Source: Roseovarius sp. (GTDB lineage: Bacteria > Pseudomonadota > Alphaproteobacteria > Rhodobacterales > Rhodobacteraceae). Taken from it: a stretch of 64,000 nt of DNA. The notes below the pieces were generated by a model. It ran no database searches. It was not told where the DNA came from and saw only the letters and a list, made by a program, of their open reading frames with translations. The position numbers and the translations under genes were made by a program. Location of the stretch: NCBI GenBank assembly GCA_029212365.1, contig JARGOC010000002.1, forward strand, positions 1 to 64,000, read 5' to 3'. Of the stretch, positions 8,171 to 16,872 are shown piece by piece (within the stretch, counting starts at the first letter, position 1; each line of letters begins with the position of its first letter).

Positions 8171-9682
8171 ATGAATATCGCAAACTGGCTGGATGCCTCT
8201 GCCCGACGCACGCCGGATGCGCCCGCGCTGTTCTATGGCACCGAGTTGCACGCGGATTATCGGGGCTTTGCCGCCCGCGCGCGGCGCATTGGAGAGGGGC
8301 TCACGCGGGCTCATGGGATCAGCGAAGGTGATCGCGTTGCCATTTTTCTAAAGAACTGCCCTGAGGTGTTGGAGCTGATCTTTGGCATCTGGTGGATCGG
8401 TGCGGTGGCAGTGCCGATCAACGCGAAACTGCATGCAAAAGAGGTGGCGTTTATCCTCGGCGATTCTGGTGCGGATCTGCTGGTGTCAGACAGCGGCGAC
8501 GTCGGCGATCAGGCTGGCAGCACAGATTGCCCCGAAATCGCGCTTGGCGGGGTCGAGTGGCAACACCTGATAGAAACCGACGATTGCGGCGGTGCCCCCC
8601 TGACTCGAGGCCGGGATGATCTGGCCTGGCTGTTTTATACTTCGGGCACAACCGGGCGGCCTAAAGGGGTGATGCTGAGCCACGGCAATCTGATTTCGAT
8701 GTCGTTGTGCTATGCAATTGATGTTGATCAGGTGTCGTCCGAGCAGACGATCCTTTACCCCGCTCCGATGTCGCACGGCGGGGGGTTGTATGCCTTGCCG
8801 TACATCCGGGCCGGTGCGCGCCATGTGGTGCCTCTGTCGCGTGGCTTTGACGCGAGCGAGATTGAGCAACTGGCGCGGCATTTCGACGAAACGGTCTATT
8901 TTGCCGCGCCGACGATGATCCGGCGTCAAATCGAATTGTCGCGCGCCAACGGCTATCGCGGCGAAGGTATCCGCACGATAATCTATGGCGGCGGGCCGAT
9001 GTACTCGGGCGATCTGGACGACGCGCTGGAGTTATTCGGGGGGCGTTTTGCCCAGATATACGGGCAGGGCGAAAGCCCGATGACCATCACGGTGATGAGC
9101 CGCGACATGGTCGCTGACGAGGCGCATCCGAACTGGCGGACCAGGCGCGAGTCGGTGGGGATCGCCCAGGCATGCATCGAGATCAGGATTGCAGACGAGG
9201 ACCTGCGCGATCTGCCGTCGGGCGTACCGGGAGAGATACTTGTGCGTGGTGACACGGTCATGATCGGCTATTGGCAGAACGATGCTGCCACCGCCGAGGC
9301 ACTGCACGATGGATGGCTACGGACCGGCGATATAGGACGGCTTGACGAAGACGGATATCTTACTCTTACTGATCGCGCCAAGGACGTTATCATCTCGGGC
9401 GGGACCAATATCTATCCGCGTGAGGTTGAGGAGGTTCTGGTGCGTCATCCCGACGTGGTGGAGGCGGCGGTGATCGGCGTGCCCGATGCGGAATGGGGCG
9501 AGCGGATCAAGGCCTTTGTTGTGGTTGCGCCAGATTGCACGACGCGTGAGCCCGAGCTGGAAGCCTGGTGCCGCTCGGAAATGGCGTCGTTCAAGAAGCC
9601 CAGCCTCTATACTTTCCTGCCGGAGCTGCCCAAGAACGCCTATGGCAAGATCCTCAAGCGTGACCTGCGCGAGCTAGGCTGA
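8171..9682 (+). CDS. Acyl-CoA synthetase (AMP-dependent ligase)
   Basis: This 503-residue ANL-superfamily ligase converts a carboxylic acid to its CoA ester through an acyl adenylate. The motifs in order are the P-loop YTSGTTGRPKGVMLSHGN, the adenine-binding YGQGES (in place of YGxTE), WLRTGDIG, the hinge DRAKDVIISGGTNIYPREVEE and the C-terminal lysine in AYGKILKRDLR. Length is normal. It follows the thiolase by four bases and converges on a MaoC gene. A ligase, thiolase and hydratase together could activate an acid and finish a short beta-oxidation. The acid cannot be told. Confidence 0.92.
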   Translation: MNIANWLDASARRTPDAPALFYGTELHADYRGFAARARRIGEGLTRAHGISEGDRVAIFLKNCPEVLELIFGIWWIGAVAVPINAKLHAKEVAFILGDSGADLLVSDSGDVGDQAGSTDCPEIALGGVEWQHLIETDDCGGAPLTRGRDDLAWLFYTSGTTGRPKGVMLSHGNLISMSLCYAIDVDQVSSEQTILYPAPMSHGGGLYALPYIRAGARHVVPLSRGFDASEIEQLARHFDETVYFAAPTMIRRQIELSRANGYRGEGIRTIIYGGGPMYSGDLDDALELFGGRFAQIYGQGESPMTITVMSRDMVADEAHPNWRTRRESVGIAQACIEIRIADEDLRDLPSGVPGEILVRGDTVMIGYWQNDAATAEALHDGWLRTGDIGRLDEDGYLTLTDRAKDVIISGGTNIYPREVEEVLVRHPDVVEAAVIGVPDAEWGERIKAFVVVAPDCTTREPELEAWCRSEMASFKKPSLYTFLPELPKNAYGKILKRDLRELG

Positions 9683-9785
9683 CGGGTCGTGCCACAATGC
9701 GGGCAAGGCCACCGTGATACCAATGCATCAGGGGCTGGTCTTGGGCTGGACTCAGGTGAGCGGACCGGCCATTGGCGTGCTTTGA

Positions 9786-10244
9786 TTATCCCGCGCGGCC
9801 TTCCATCAGCCGCTGAGGAGAGTATTCGATCACCGTTTCGCCACGTTGGTTGACGATACGATTGCGCGTTTTGACCAGGCCACGGTCCGATTTTGAGGTC
9901 TTGCGCGCCTCCGACACCTCGAGTTCCACATGGATCGTGTCGCCCACAAACACAGGCAGTTTTACGTCCATTTCCATGTTGAGAAACGCAAGCCCCGTCG
10001 CTTGGCCAGTGCAATTCAGCACCAACCCCTCGGCAAAGGACAGCACCAAAAGCGCGGGCGCGGCCTGACCTTCCATCGCGCTGTGACGCTTGCGGTATTC
10101 GGCATCAAGAAAGAGCGATTCCAACATGCCGGTACCGGTCACGAAATTTATGAGGTCCGTTTCCGTGATGGTTCGGCCATAGGTCTGGTACTGCGCCCCG
10201 ACCTCAAGATCGTCCCAGTAAAATCCTGTTCCTAAAAGCTGCAT
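9786..10244 (-). CDS. MaoC family dehydratase
   Basis: This 152-residue single-hotdog protein resembles enoyl-CoA hydratases of the MaoC family (WDDLEVGAQYQTYGRTITETD, then LPVFVGDTIHVELEV). The active-site segment reads TGTGMLESLFLDAEYRKRHSAM and lacks the clear NPxHxD hydratase-2 motif that the paralogue at 5025 partly keeps. Substrate or even activity may therefore differ. It follows the IclR regulator by 24 bases on the same strand, so the two are probably co-transcribed, and it converges with the ligase gene. It may be a hydratase for the thiolase/ligase module; a thioesterase-like role is an alternative. Confidence 0.8.
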   Translation of the reverse strand: MQLLGTGFYWDDLEVGAQYQTYGRTITETDLINFVTGTGMLESLFLDAEYRKRHSAMEGQAAPALLVLSFAEGLVLNCTGQATGLAFLNMEMDVKLPVFVGDTIHVELEVSEARKTSKSDRGLVKTRNRIVNQRGETVIEYSPQRLMEGRAG

Positions 10245-10268
10245 GTCTCATCTCCTTGGGGTGTTGGG

Positions 10269-11054
10269 TTAGGCCGCGCTATTGGGAGGCGTCCGCAGGT
10301 TGGGGACCATGGTCGATAGGTAATCGGCACCAAAGCTCTGCGACACCGCTTCGTGCACTTGTCCGGCAATGCGCGGTATGTTTTCTTCGATCCGATTTAG
10401 CGGCCCGGCGACGGTAAAAGAATAGACCCTCTCGGCCACCACGAGCGGGATAGAGACGCCGCCCAGATCGACGCTGAAGCTTGACGCGCTACCGAACCAT
10501 CCGTTGTGCAAGCCCGACCGGATCCGGTCTTCTACAGCGTCAACGCTCATCGGCGATCCCGAGCCGTAGCGCTCGAATTCGACTTTACGCAGCAGTGAGG
10601 CACGGCGGACAGCGCTCCATTGGCTGAGGATCGACCAGCCAGAGGCCGTCGCGTGAATTGGAATTCTCTGTCCGACTTCAGCGGCATAGCGCACGCGAAC
10701 CGGTGAAGACACAACTTCAAGAAACACCACGCTCAACCCGGCCGCAGCACCGATGCAGACGGTTTCGCCGGTTAGGTCGCGCAATGTGCGTCCAAGACGC
10801 ACCAAATCCTCAGGCACAGGCTCGGCGGCCGAGACTTGCTCTGCAATGGCATACCAACGGGGCGTCGGATAATACCGGCCACGTACCGAAGGCTCGTATA
10901 GGTAGCCGCGCGCGTTCAGGGTGGATAGAAGATTGTAGGCCGAAGACCGGGGCCAGCCGAAATGCTGCGAGACTTCCGCAAGGCTGGCAGAGGATCCGCG
11001 GTCGGCAAAAAATTCTAGCAGGTCCAGAACATTTTCAACCTGTCTTACCAACAT
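10269..11054 (-). CDS. IclR family transcriptional regulator
   Basis: This 261-residue protein has an N-terminal winged helix-turn-helix (ASLAEVSQHFGWPRSSAY, about residues 26-45) and a C-terminal GAF-like effector domain, the IclR layout. These dimers usually sense a pathway acid or CoA intermediate and repress or activate adjacent operons. The ATG at 11054 has GGAGA six bases upstream and is preferred over the TTG at 11066. It sits directly before a MaoC gene on its own strand and faces a long AT-rich region with several palindromes, so it may control itself, the MaoC gene, the thiolase/ligase operon or the dehydrogenase operon at 11924. Confidence 0.92.
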   Translation of the reverse strand: MLVRQVENVLDLLEFFADRGSSASLAEVSQHFGWPRSSAYNLLSTLNARGYLYEPSVRGRYYPTPRWYAIAEQVSAAEPVPEDLVRLGRTLRDLTGETVCIGAAAGLSVVFLEVVSSPVRVRYAAEVGQRIPIHATASGWSILSQWSAVRRASLLRKVEFERYGSGSPMSVDAVEDRIRSGLHNGWFGSASSFSVDLGGVSIPLVVAERVYSFTVAGPLNRIEENIPRIAGQVHEAVSQSFGADYLSTMVPNLRTPPNSAA

Positions 11055-11506
11055 TTTAGTCTCCAAACGAATGCGAGGCAGAGGAGGGGCTTCCCTAGAT
11101 TTCTCGCTGGAATGTCTAAGTATATGAATAAATGCGTGATGCCAATAGTTGCCGCCGCCTTTTGGTGCACCCTTTTCTTGCTATGCTGCGTGGCTTTCGC
11201 CCCCATTTTTGTGCTGGACGCGCGCAAATGGTATCTCTCGGTTTTGCATGGTCATATTCACAGACAAGATCAAAAAGTCCATCTATGTATAGGACGTTGG
11301 AAGCGATTTCATCTCATTCAAGGCATTTTGCTCAACTGATTGATCCGCCAAGTGATGCCCATGGTCAGCCTTCGCCCGCCATTTCTGGCCTTCCGAGGCA
11401 CGCTGGCGCGTCGGTGCCTGACAGCAGCCCTTCACACACATACACCGCTACTGCTTGAGGAATAGTTAAGTAATGAGATAAATAGTTCACATATGTGTAT
11501 AAAGGT

Positions 11507-11525
11507 GTGATTACTGCATAATCAC
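11507..11525. promoter_or_regulatory. Perfect palindrome GTGATTA-N5-TAATCAC
   Basis: Seven-base arms are separated by CTGCA. Size and symmetry fit a dimeric repressor or activator site. It lies between the IclR gene (start 11054) and the acyl-CoA dehydrogenase (11924). The protein that binds is unknown; the neighbouring IclR regulator is the first candidate. Confidence 0.4.
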
Positions 11526-11547
11526 CGGAAATATCTGCGCTTTGAAT

Positions 11548-11582
11548 ATATACAAGCATATTTGGTATCTATATTTGTATAT
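11548..11582. promoter_or_regulatory. Spaced inverted repeat ATATACAA-N19-TTGTATAT
   Basis: Eight-base arms are separated by 19 AT-rich bases. The centre-to-centre distance of 27 bases is about two and a half helical turns. It could be a tetramer-binding operator or a chance dyad in AT-rich DNA. Confidence 0.3.
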
Positions 11583-11625
11583 CAATAGCAGTGCGCAGCC
11601 GCACTTGATGGAGGTGATATCAGTT

Positions 11626-11835
11626 ATGACTGAATTTATGAAACCGAGAGTTTTGTGGGCAAGGCTTGCCGCTTCGGTTCATAAAATGTCATCCGCCCGG
11701 ATGTGGGCGAACGAGGTCAACGCGCCGGGTTCCTGCGGGGGGGTCGGTGCTGGAACGGGTGCAGTCGACGTTGGCGGCTCGCCTTGGGTCAGCGCCTTAC
11801 GGGTCCGTCGCATTGCAGTCTTCCAACTGAATTAG
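11626..11835 (+). CDS. Possible small protein, 69 aa, unknown
   Basis: The ATG at 11626 has a strong GGAGGTGA ribosome binding site (11610-11617) eight bases upstream, and the frame stays open for 69 codons. The first third (MTEFMKPRVLWARLAASVHK) could be real protein, while the rest is Gly/Val/Arg-rich and looks like read-through of non-coding DNA. I recognise no family. It may be a decayed gene start, a leader peptide or chance. It lies 88 bases before the acyl-CoA dehydrogenase gene. Confidence 0.2.
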   Translation: MTEFMKPRVLWARLAASVHKMSSARMWANEVNAPGSCGGVGAGTGAVDVGGSPWVSALRVRRIAVFQLN

Positions 11836-11923
11836 TCAAACAATCGCGCATTCGCCAGAGGCGCATAAATGCAGGCGTAGCCCTGTCGGTCATACGGCGG
11901 GAACACCAAAGAAAGGAAACGAA

Positions 11924-13090
11924 ATGAATTTTGATCTGACCAGTGAGCAGGAAGCAATTCGGGATGCGATCGCACGTATTTGCGAAGATTTTGATGATGC
12001 CTATTGGCTGAAGAAAGACCGCGAGGGTGGGTTTCCCCAAGATTTCTACGATGCGCTTGCCAGTGCCGGGTGGTTGGGTATTTGTACCCCCGAAAAACAG
12101 GGCGGCGCCGGATTGGGTGTCACCGAGGCGGCGGTCATGATGCGTACCATCGCTGAGTCTGGCGCGGGCATGTCGGGCGCTTCTGCGGTCCATATCAACA
12201 TATTCGGGTTGAAACCTGTCGATGTCTTTGGAACCGAGGAACAAAAGAACCGCATGATCCGCCCCATGGCCGAGGGCCGTGAGAAGGCGTGTTTTGCAGT
12301 CACCGAACCCAACACCGGGCTGAACACCACCCAGTTGAAGCTGCGGGCGGAAAAGCGCGGCGACACCTATCACGTCACTGGTCAAAAGGTCTGGATTTCG
12401 ACGGCACAAGTTGCTGATCGTGTCCTTCTTTTGGCGCGCACCACCCCGCTGGAAGAGGTCAAGAAGCCCACTCAGGGGCTTTCGTTGTTTTATACAGCCT
12501 TTGACCGCGAGCGCATTCGCGTCCGCGAGATCGAGAAGATGGGCCGCAAAAGCGTGGACTCAAACGAACTGTTCTTTGAAGATTTCCAGATTCCCCAAGA
12601 GGATCTGATCGGCGAAGAGGGCGAAGGGTTTGGATACATCCTGCAAGGAATGAACCCCGAACGCATCTTGATCGCGGCCGAGGCGGTTGGCCTGGGCATG
12701 TGTGCGCTCAAGAAGGCAACAAAATACGCCCAAGAACGCGTTGTGTTCAACCGGCCGATCGGCCAAAACCAAGCGATCCAGCATCCTCTGGCCCAGAACT
12801 GGTGCGCGCTGGAAGCCGCCTGGCTCATGATCATGAAAGCAGCTGCGCTATATGACTCTGGCAAGCCTTGCGGTGCCGAAGCGAACGCGGCGAAATACCT
12901 TGCTGGTGAGGCAGGGTTTGAAGCCTGTCAGCAGTCAATCATGACGCATGGCGGTTTTGGCTATGCCAAGGAATACCACGTAGAGCGCTATCTGCGCGAA
13001 GTCATGATCCCGCGGATCGCCCCAATCAGCCCGCAACTTGTGCTCTCCTATATCGCCGAGCGGGTTCTCGATCTGCCAAAATCATACTGA
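11924..13090 (+). CDS. Acyl-CoA dehydrogenase
   Basis: This is an FAD-dependent acyl-CoA dehydrogenase of 388 residues that introduces the 2,3-double bond and passes electrons to ETF. The three domains are present: an N-terminal helical domain, a middle barrel (CFAVTEPNTG, VWISTAQVADRVLL) and a C-terminal helical domain (QERVVFNRPIGQNQAIQHPL, MTHGGFGYAKEYHVERY). The usual EGT catalytic glutamate near the C-terminus is absent (IAPISPQL). MNPERILIA offers a Glu on the helix used by isovaleryl-CoA dehydrogenase, so that is the probable base, a feature of branched-chain enzymes. An AAGGAAAC ribosome binding site precedes the ATG. It heads an operon with two CoA-handling enzymes and an MFS carrier. 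Confidence 0.93.
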   Translation: MNFDLTSEQEAIRDAIARICEDFDDAYWLKKDREGGFPQDFYDALASAGWLGICTPEKQGGAGLGVTEAAVMMRTIAESGAGMSGASAVHINIFGLKPVDVFGTEEQKNRMIRPMAEGREKACFAVTEPNTGLNTTQLKLRAEKRGDTYHVTGQKVWISTAQVADRVLLLARTTPLEEVKKPTQGLSLFYTAFDRERIRVREIEKMGRKSVDSNELFFEDFQIPQEDLIGEEGEGFGYILQGMNPERILIAAEAVGLGMCALKKATKYAQERVVFNRPIGQNQAIQHPLAQNWCALEAAWLMIMKAAALYDSGKPCGAEANAAKYLAGEAGFEACQQSIMTHGGFGYAKEYHVERYLREVMIPRIAPISPQLVLSYIAERVLDLPKSY

Positions 13091-13093
13091 TCT

Positions 13094-14365
13094 ATGCAAT
13101 CGATATGTTCTGAGGACTTCTCTTTTGCTTCTGTCTTGCGCCCCGGCGATCGGATCGTTGTGGGCCAGGGCACGGCAGAGCCGCGCACGCTGATGCGTCG
13201 GCTGTTTGAGGAGGCGCGGGCTGGGCTGCTGCCTGAGGTGATGCTCTTTGTGGGGCCTATCTATTCGGACAGCTTCACTGGTGATCTGCCCGAGTGCCTG
13301 CGCATCGAAAGCTACGGCGGGATTGGGGGCGCTTCGGCCCTAGCGCGCGCTGGGCGGCTCAGTCTCTACCCGTCTCATATGTCCCGTATCGACCAGGATT
13401 TCCGCGAGGGGCGTCTGCGGGCCGATGTTGTGTTGTTACCGCTACGGCCCGCGCTATCGGGCCAGGGGCTCAACCTCGGCATTGCGCGCGATTATACACT
13501 AACGGCGGCGCGGCAATCACGAGCCGTCATCGGCGAGTTGCAACCCGAAATGCCGGCTTGCTATGGAGGCGACCTTACCGAGGACCTCCCCATTGAGGCG
13601 TTGGTCAGAGCCGAGACCGGGCTGCTGGAACTGGTGACGCCGCCGGGAGATGACTGCGCGCGCGCCATCGCACGCCGGATCGCCGATCTGGTGCCGGATG
13701 GCGCAGTGCTCCAGCTGGGCGTTGGCACTATTCCTGCGCTGGTTTGCGAGATGCTGACCAAACACCGCGACCTTGGCGTGCATTCCGGGGCTTTGGTCGA
13801 CGGTATTGTTGATCTGGCGGACAGCGGGGCACTGACCAATGCCCGCAAGGAGCACGATCGCGGCGTCAGCGTCGGTGGTATCCTTCTGGGGACTCGGCGG
13901 CTTTACGATTTTGCAAACGCAAATCCTGCCTTCCGGTTGGCGGGGCATGACGAAACCCACAGTCTCAACGTCACTGCAGCCCTCTCGCGGTTTCATGCGA
14001 TCAATTCTGCGCTTGAGGTTGATCTGACCGGGCAGATCGGCTCGGAAACGGTTGGCGGGCGCTATCTGGGGGCCATCGGCGGACAGGTGGATTTCATGCG
14101 CGCCGCGCAGATGTCTGAGGGCGGTCGTGCGATCATCGCGCTGCCTGCAATCACGCGCAAAGGGCAAAGCCGCATTGTCAAACGGGTTGATACAGTCACC
14201 TGTTCGCGCGCGGATGCCGACACCATTGTCACCGAATACGGGGTGGCGGAACTGCGCGGACAGCCCATTTCAGAACGGGTTCGCCGCATGATTGCCATCG
14301 CCGCGCCGGAATGCCGTGAGGCGTTGGAGCGTGACTGGCACGCAGCACAAGGAGTTGACGGATGA
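13094..14365 (+). CDS. Acetyl-CoA hydrolase/transferase family (class I CoA-transferase)
   Basis: The 423-residue protein resembles 4-hydroxybutyrate or acetate CoA-transferases, which exchange CoA through a glutamyl-CoA intermediate. VLQLGVGTIPALV and LGVHSGALVDGIVDL match the family, and the likely catalytic Glu is in SALEVDLTGQIGSE. EYGVAELRGQ near the end is also typical. It starts three bases after the dehydrogenase stop with a weak ribosome binding site, so translation may be coupled, and it overlaps the next gene by four bases (ATGA). It probably activates the acid imported by the MFS carrier in the same operon; plain thioester hydrolysis is the alternative. Confidence 0.88.
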   Translation: MQSICSEDFSFASVLRPGDRIVVGQGTAEPRTLMRRLFEEARAGLLPEVMLFVGPIYSDSFTGDLPECLRIESYGGIGGASALARAGRLSLYPSHMSRIDQDFREGRLRADVVLLPLRPALSGQGLNLGIARDYTLTAARQSRAVIGELQPEMPACYGGDLTEDLPIEALVRAETGLLELVTPPGDDCARAIARRIADLVPDGAVLQLGVGTIPALVCEMLTKHRDLGVHSGALVDGIVDLADSGALTNARKEHDRGVSVGGILLGTRRLYDFANANPAFRLAGHDETHSLNVTAALSRFHAINSALEVDLTGQIGSETVGGRYLGAIGGQVDFMRAAQMSEGGRAIIALPAITRKGQSRIVKRVDTVTCSRADADTIVTEYGVAELRGQPISERVRRMIAIAAPECREALERDWHAAQGVDG

Positions 14366-15510
14366 GCACAGCAGGGCCACTAACGGGTCTTCGATTTGTC
14401 GAGATGGTCGGCATCGGGCCCGGTCCTTTCGCCGCCATGGTCTTGTCTGACTTGGGGGCCGAGGTGCTGCGGATTGACCGCATGGTGCCCTCGAATATTG
14501 GAATTGAGCGGCCAGTTGATTGCGATTTTGCCGCGCGCGGGCGCTCTTCGGTGGCGCTGGATCTCAAACGTCCTGAGGCGGTCGCGCTTGTTTTGGACTT
14601 GGTGGCCGGGGCCGACGGATTGATTGAAGGCTTCCGCCCCGGCGTTATGGAACGGTTGGGCCTTGGCCCTCAGCCTTGCCTGACGCGTAATCCACGCCTT
14701 GCCTATGGGCGGCTTACCGGCTGGGGACAAGACGGACCTCTGGCCCAGCAGGCGGGGCATGATTTGACTTATCTCGCACTCACCGGCGTACTTAATGCTA
14801 TCGGCAGAAAGGGTGAGCCGCCGGTGCCGCCGGTAAATTTGCTGGGCGATTACGCGGGCGGCAGCCTGATGATGGTGATCGGGCTTCTGGCTGCGATACA
14901 TGCCGCCCGGGCAACCGGAGAGGGACAGGTGGTGGATGCCGCCATCGTTGACGGGGTGTCTTTGCTTGCCGCTCCGACTCTGGGGCTGGCGGCAGCGGGG
15001 GTACACAAGGGCGGGCGCGGCGAGAATTTGCTTGATGGCGGAGCGCCTCATTACGACAGCTATATCTGCGCTGACGGTGGCTATTTTGCCATTGCCCCCA
15101 TTGAGGGCAAGTTTCGGCGCGAATTACTTGAGGGGCTGGGCTTTGACCCAGACGCATTTCCCGATGTCACCCAGACTGAGAACTGGCCCGAAGCGCGCCG
15201 CCTTCTGGCGGAACGGATCGCCACGCGGGCACGCGACGACTGGGCCGGGATCTTTGCGGAAACTGACGCTTGCGCGGCTCCGGTGCTCGACTTCGCCGAG
15301 GCCGCCGCCCATCCGCACGCCATCGCGCGGGGCAGTCATATTGAGATAGGCGGGCATCTACAACCCGCGCCCGCACCACGATTTTCCCGCACCGCCCCTT
15401 CCCAGCCTATGCCGTCGCAGGCGCGTGGTTCTGGGGCAGGGGCACTGGAAGGTTGGGGCATTGATCCCGAACGAGTCGTGCTGTTGCAGGACGCCGGTGC
15501 CATGGTTTAA
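14362..15510 (+). CDS. Alpha-methylacyl-CoA racemase-like CaiB/BaiF protein
   Basis: This CaiB/BaiF-fold protein of 382 residues looks like alpha-methylacyl-CoA racemase rather than a CoA-transferase. The racemase acid/base pair is visible as His133 in AGHDLTYLAL and Asp163 in LLGDYAGGS, spaced 30 residues apart as in the Mycobacterium enzyme MCR (His126/Asp156). GRLTGWGQDGPL precedes it, and no catalytic Asp of the transferase type is needed. Such racemases turn (R)-2-methylacyl-CoA into the (S)-form that acyl-CoA dehydrogenases accept, which fits the dehydrogenase at 11924. The operon therefore probably degrades a 2-methyl-branched acid. Confidence 0.88.
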   Translation: MSTAGPLTGLRFVEMVGIGPGPFAAMVLSDLGAEVLRIDRMVPSNIGIERPVDCDFAARGRSSVALDLKRPEAVALVLDLVAGADGLIEGFRPGVMERLGLGPQPCLTRNPRLAYGRLTGWGQDGPLAQQAGHDLTYLALTGVLNAIGRKGEPPVPPVNLLGDYAGGSLMMVIGLLAAIHAARATGEGQVVDAAIVDGVSLLAAPTLGLAAAGVHKGGRGENLLDGGAPHYDSYICADGGYFAIAPIEGKFRRELLEGLGFDPDAFPDVTQTENWPEARRLLAERIATRARDDWAGIFAETDACAAPVLDFAEAAAHPHAIARGSHIEIGGHLQPAPAPRFSRTAPSQPMPSQARGSGAGALEGWGIDPERVVLLQDAGAMV

Positions 15511-15541
15511 GGAAGCAGGACTAACACATGTTCGGAATGGT

Positions 15542-16810
15542 ATGACTGACCTTAACTCGCGCCGCATCTCGGCCACTATCATCCCCGTTCTGGTGGTGCT
15601 TCTTGGATTTTCGAGCAACTTTCTAGCCCGAGGTGTTGTCGACAGCTATTTGGTATTCATGCAGCCGCTTGAGACCGAGTTCGGCTGGCACCACGGCGAG
15701 CTGACGCAGGTCTATTCAGTCTATCTGATCACGCTCGGTCTGATGTCGCCGTTCACGGGCATGATCATTGATCATTGGGGGCCGAAGGTGAGCTATATCG
15801 CCGGGGCGATCTGTATTGCTGCGGCCATGTTCATCGCCGGACGAGCCAGCGAGATTTGGCAGCTTCATGTTTCGATAGGCGTGCTGTGCGGCACAGGATC
15901 CTCCCTGATGGGGATGGTGCCTGCGGCGGCGTTGATCGGTCGCTGGTTCGACCGTAACATGAGCATTGCCATTGCCATCGCCTATTCCGGTTTCGGATCC
16001 GGGATGCTTGCGATTGTGCCGCTGACGCAGGCCAGCATTGATCTTTATGGCTGGCGCGAAACATATACTATCCTCTTTTGGTGCGTTGCGGCTTTGGTGC
16101 CTGTCTTGTTGTTGCTGCCCTGGCGCATCATCGCCAAAGGTGCCCAGGGCAATCCACGTGTCCGGATAAAATCGGTGGACGGTACTCCGCCTGAACCAGA
16201 GTGGACCGTAAGAAATGCCATCGGAACGCTGGAATTCTGGCTGCTGGTGCAGGCGTTCTTCTTTACGGCCATGGCTGCCTATCTCACGACAGTACAGACC
16301 ATCGCCTTTTTGATTGACCGTGGTTATCCGGCGCTGGACGCTGCTTTCGCCTTTGGGGTTGCAGGGATGTTGTCGATCTTCGGGGTGCTTATGTCAGGTT
16401 GGGCCAGTCAAAGGTTTGGCATCCTGCGCAGCACATTGGTATCTTATGCCGGGACGCTGATCGGGATTATCGCGCTGTTTGCGTTTTCGATCTGGCCGCA
16501 TGGCGCTTTGGTTTTGATCTTCGTTCTGGGCTTTGGGTCAAGTCAAGGAGCGCGCGGGCCGGTGATTTCGTCGCTTAATGCCCGCATCTTTGCACATGGT
16601 CGTGTCAGCTCGATCTACGGTTTGATCTTCATGTTGATGTCCTTTGGTGCCGCGACCGGGTCTTGGCTTTCGGGACGTCTATATGAGTGGACCAATGATT
16701 ATTCCGCGGCTTTCGTTGTGGCCGCACTTGCCATTCTTCTGGCGGGCGCGCCATTTGTTTTTACCCGGCGGCTCACCCACGCGACTGAGATGCCACCCCC
16801 CGTGATTTGA
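15542..16810 (+). CDS. MFS transporter
   Basis: This is a 422-residue integral membrane carrier with about 12 hydrophobic segments. The loop between helices 2 and 3 reads GMIIDHWGPKVSY, the MFS motif A in the degenerate form seen in oxalate/formate or monocarboxylate carriers. The ATG at 15542 is chosen because upstream in-frame codons fall in the coding sequence of the racemase. It ends the operon of dehydrogenase, CoA-transferase and racemase and likely imports their acid substrate across the inner membrane. Substrate unknown. Confidence 0.88.
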   Translation: MTDLNSRRISATIIPVLVVLLGFSSNFLARGVVDSYLVFMQPLETEFGWHHGELTQVYSVYLITLGLMSPFTGMIIDHWGPKVSYIAGAICIAAAMFIAGRASEIWQLHVSIGVLCGTGSSLMGMVPAAALIGRWFDRNMSIAIAIAYSGFGSGMLAIVPLTQASIDLYGWRETYTILFWCVAALVPVLLLLPWRIIAKGAQGNPRVRIKSVDGTPPEPEWTVRNAIGTLEFWLLVQAFFFTAMAAYLTTVQTIAFLIDRGYPALDAAFAFGVAGMLSIFGVLMSGWASQRFGILRSTLVSYAGTLIGIIALFAFSIWPHGALVLIFVLGFGSSQGARGPVISSLNARIFAHGRVSSIYGLIFMLMSFGAATGSWLSGRLYEWTNDYSAAFVVAALAILLAGAPFVFTRRLTHATEMPPPVI

Positions 16811-16816
16811 GCGCAT

Positions 16817-16847
16817 AAAAAAGACGCCGCCGGAATCCTCCGACGGC
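16817..16847 (-). terminator. Rho-independent terminator of the TRAP operon
   Basis: Read on the minus strand, GCCGTCGGA pairs with TCCGGCGGC (one mismatch) around a four-base loop and is followed by GTCTTTTTT. It lies 25 bases past the stop of the TRAP binding protein. On the plus strand the hairpin lacks a T-tract, although it may still shield the MFS message end. Confidence 0.85.
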
Positions 16848-16872
16848 GCCTCTCATTTCGTATGAACGGGTC

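Larger units (their letters stand above)
11055..11923. other. Long intergenic region, 869 bp, AT-rich centre
   Basis: This is the longest stretch without a firm gene. Its centre (about 11455-11595) is clearly richer in A and T than the surrounding coding DNA and holds several perfect dyads, including CACATATGTG at 11488-11497 and the two listed separately. One possible small gene (11626-11835) follows. The left third shows nothing recognisable. The region lies between the divergent IclR gene and the acyl-CoA dehydrogenase operon, so it is likely a large control region, perhaps with remnant sequence. Confidence 0.5.

Noticed and set aside
11045..11227. Small minus-strand frame upstream of the IclR gene
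   Set aside because: It has no ribosome binding site, shows no motif and overlaps the start of the regulator.
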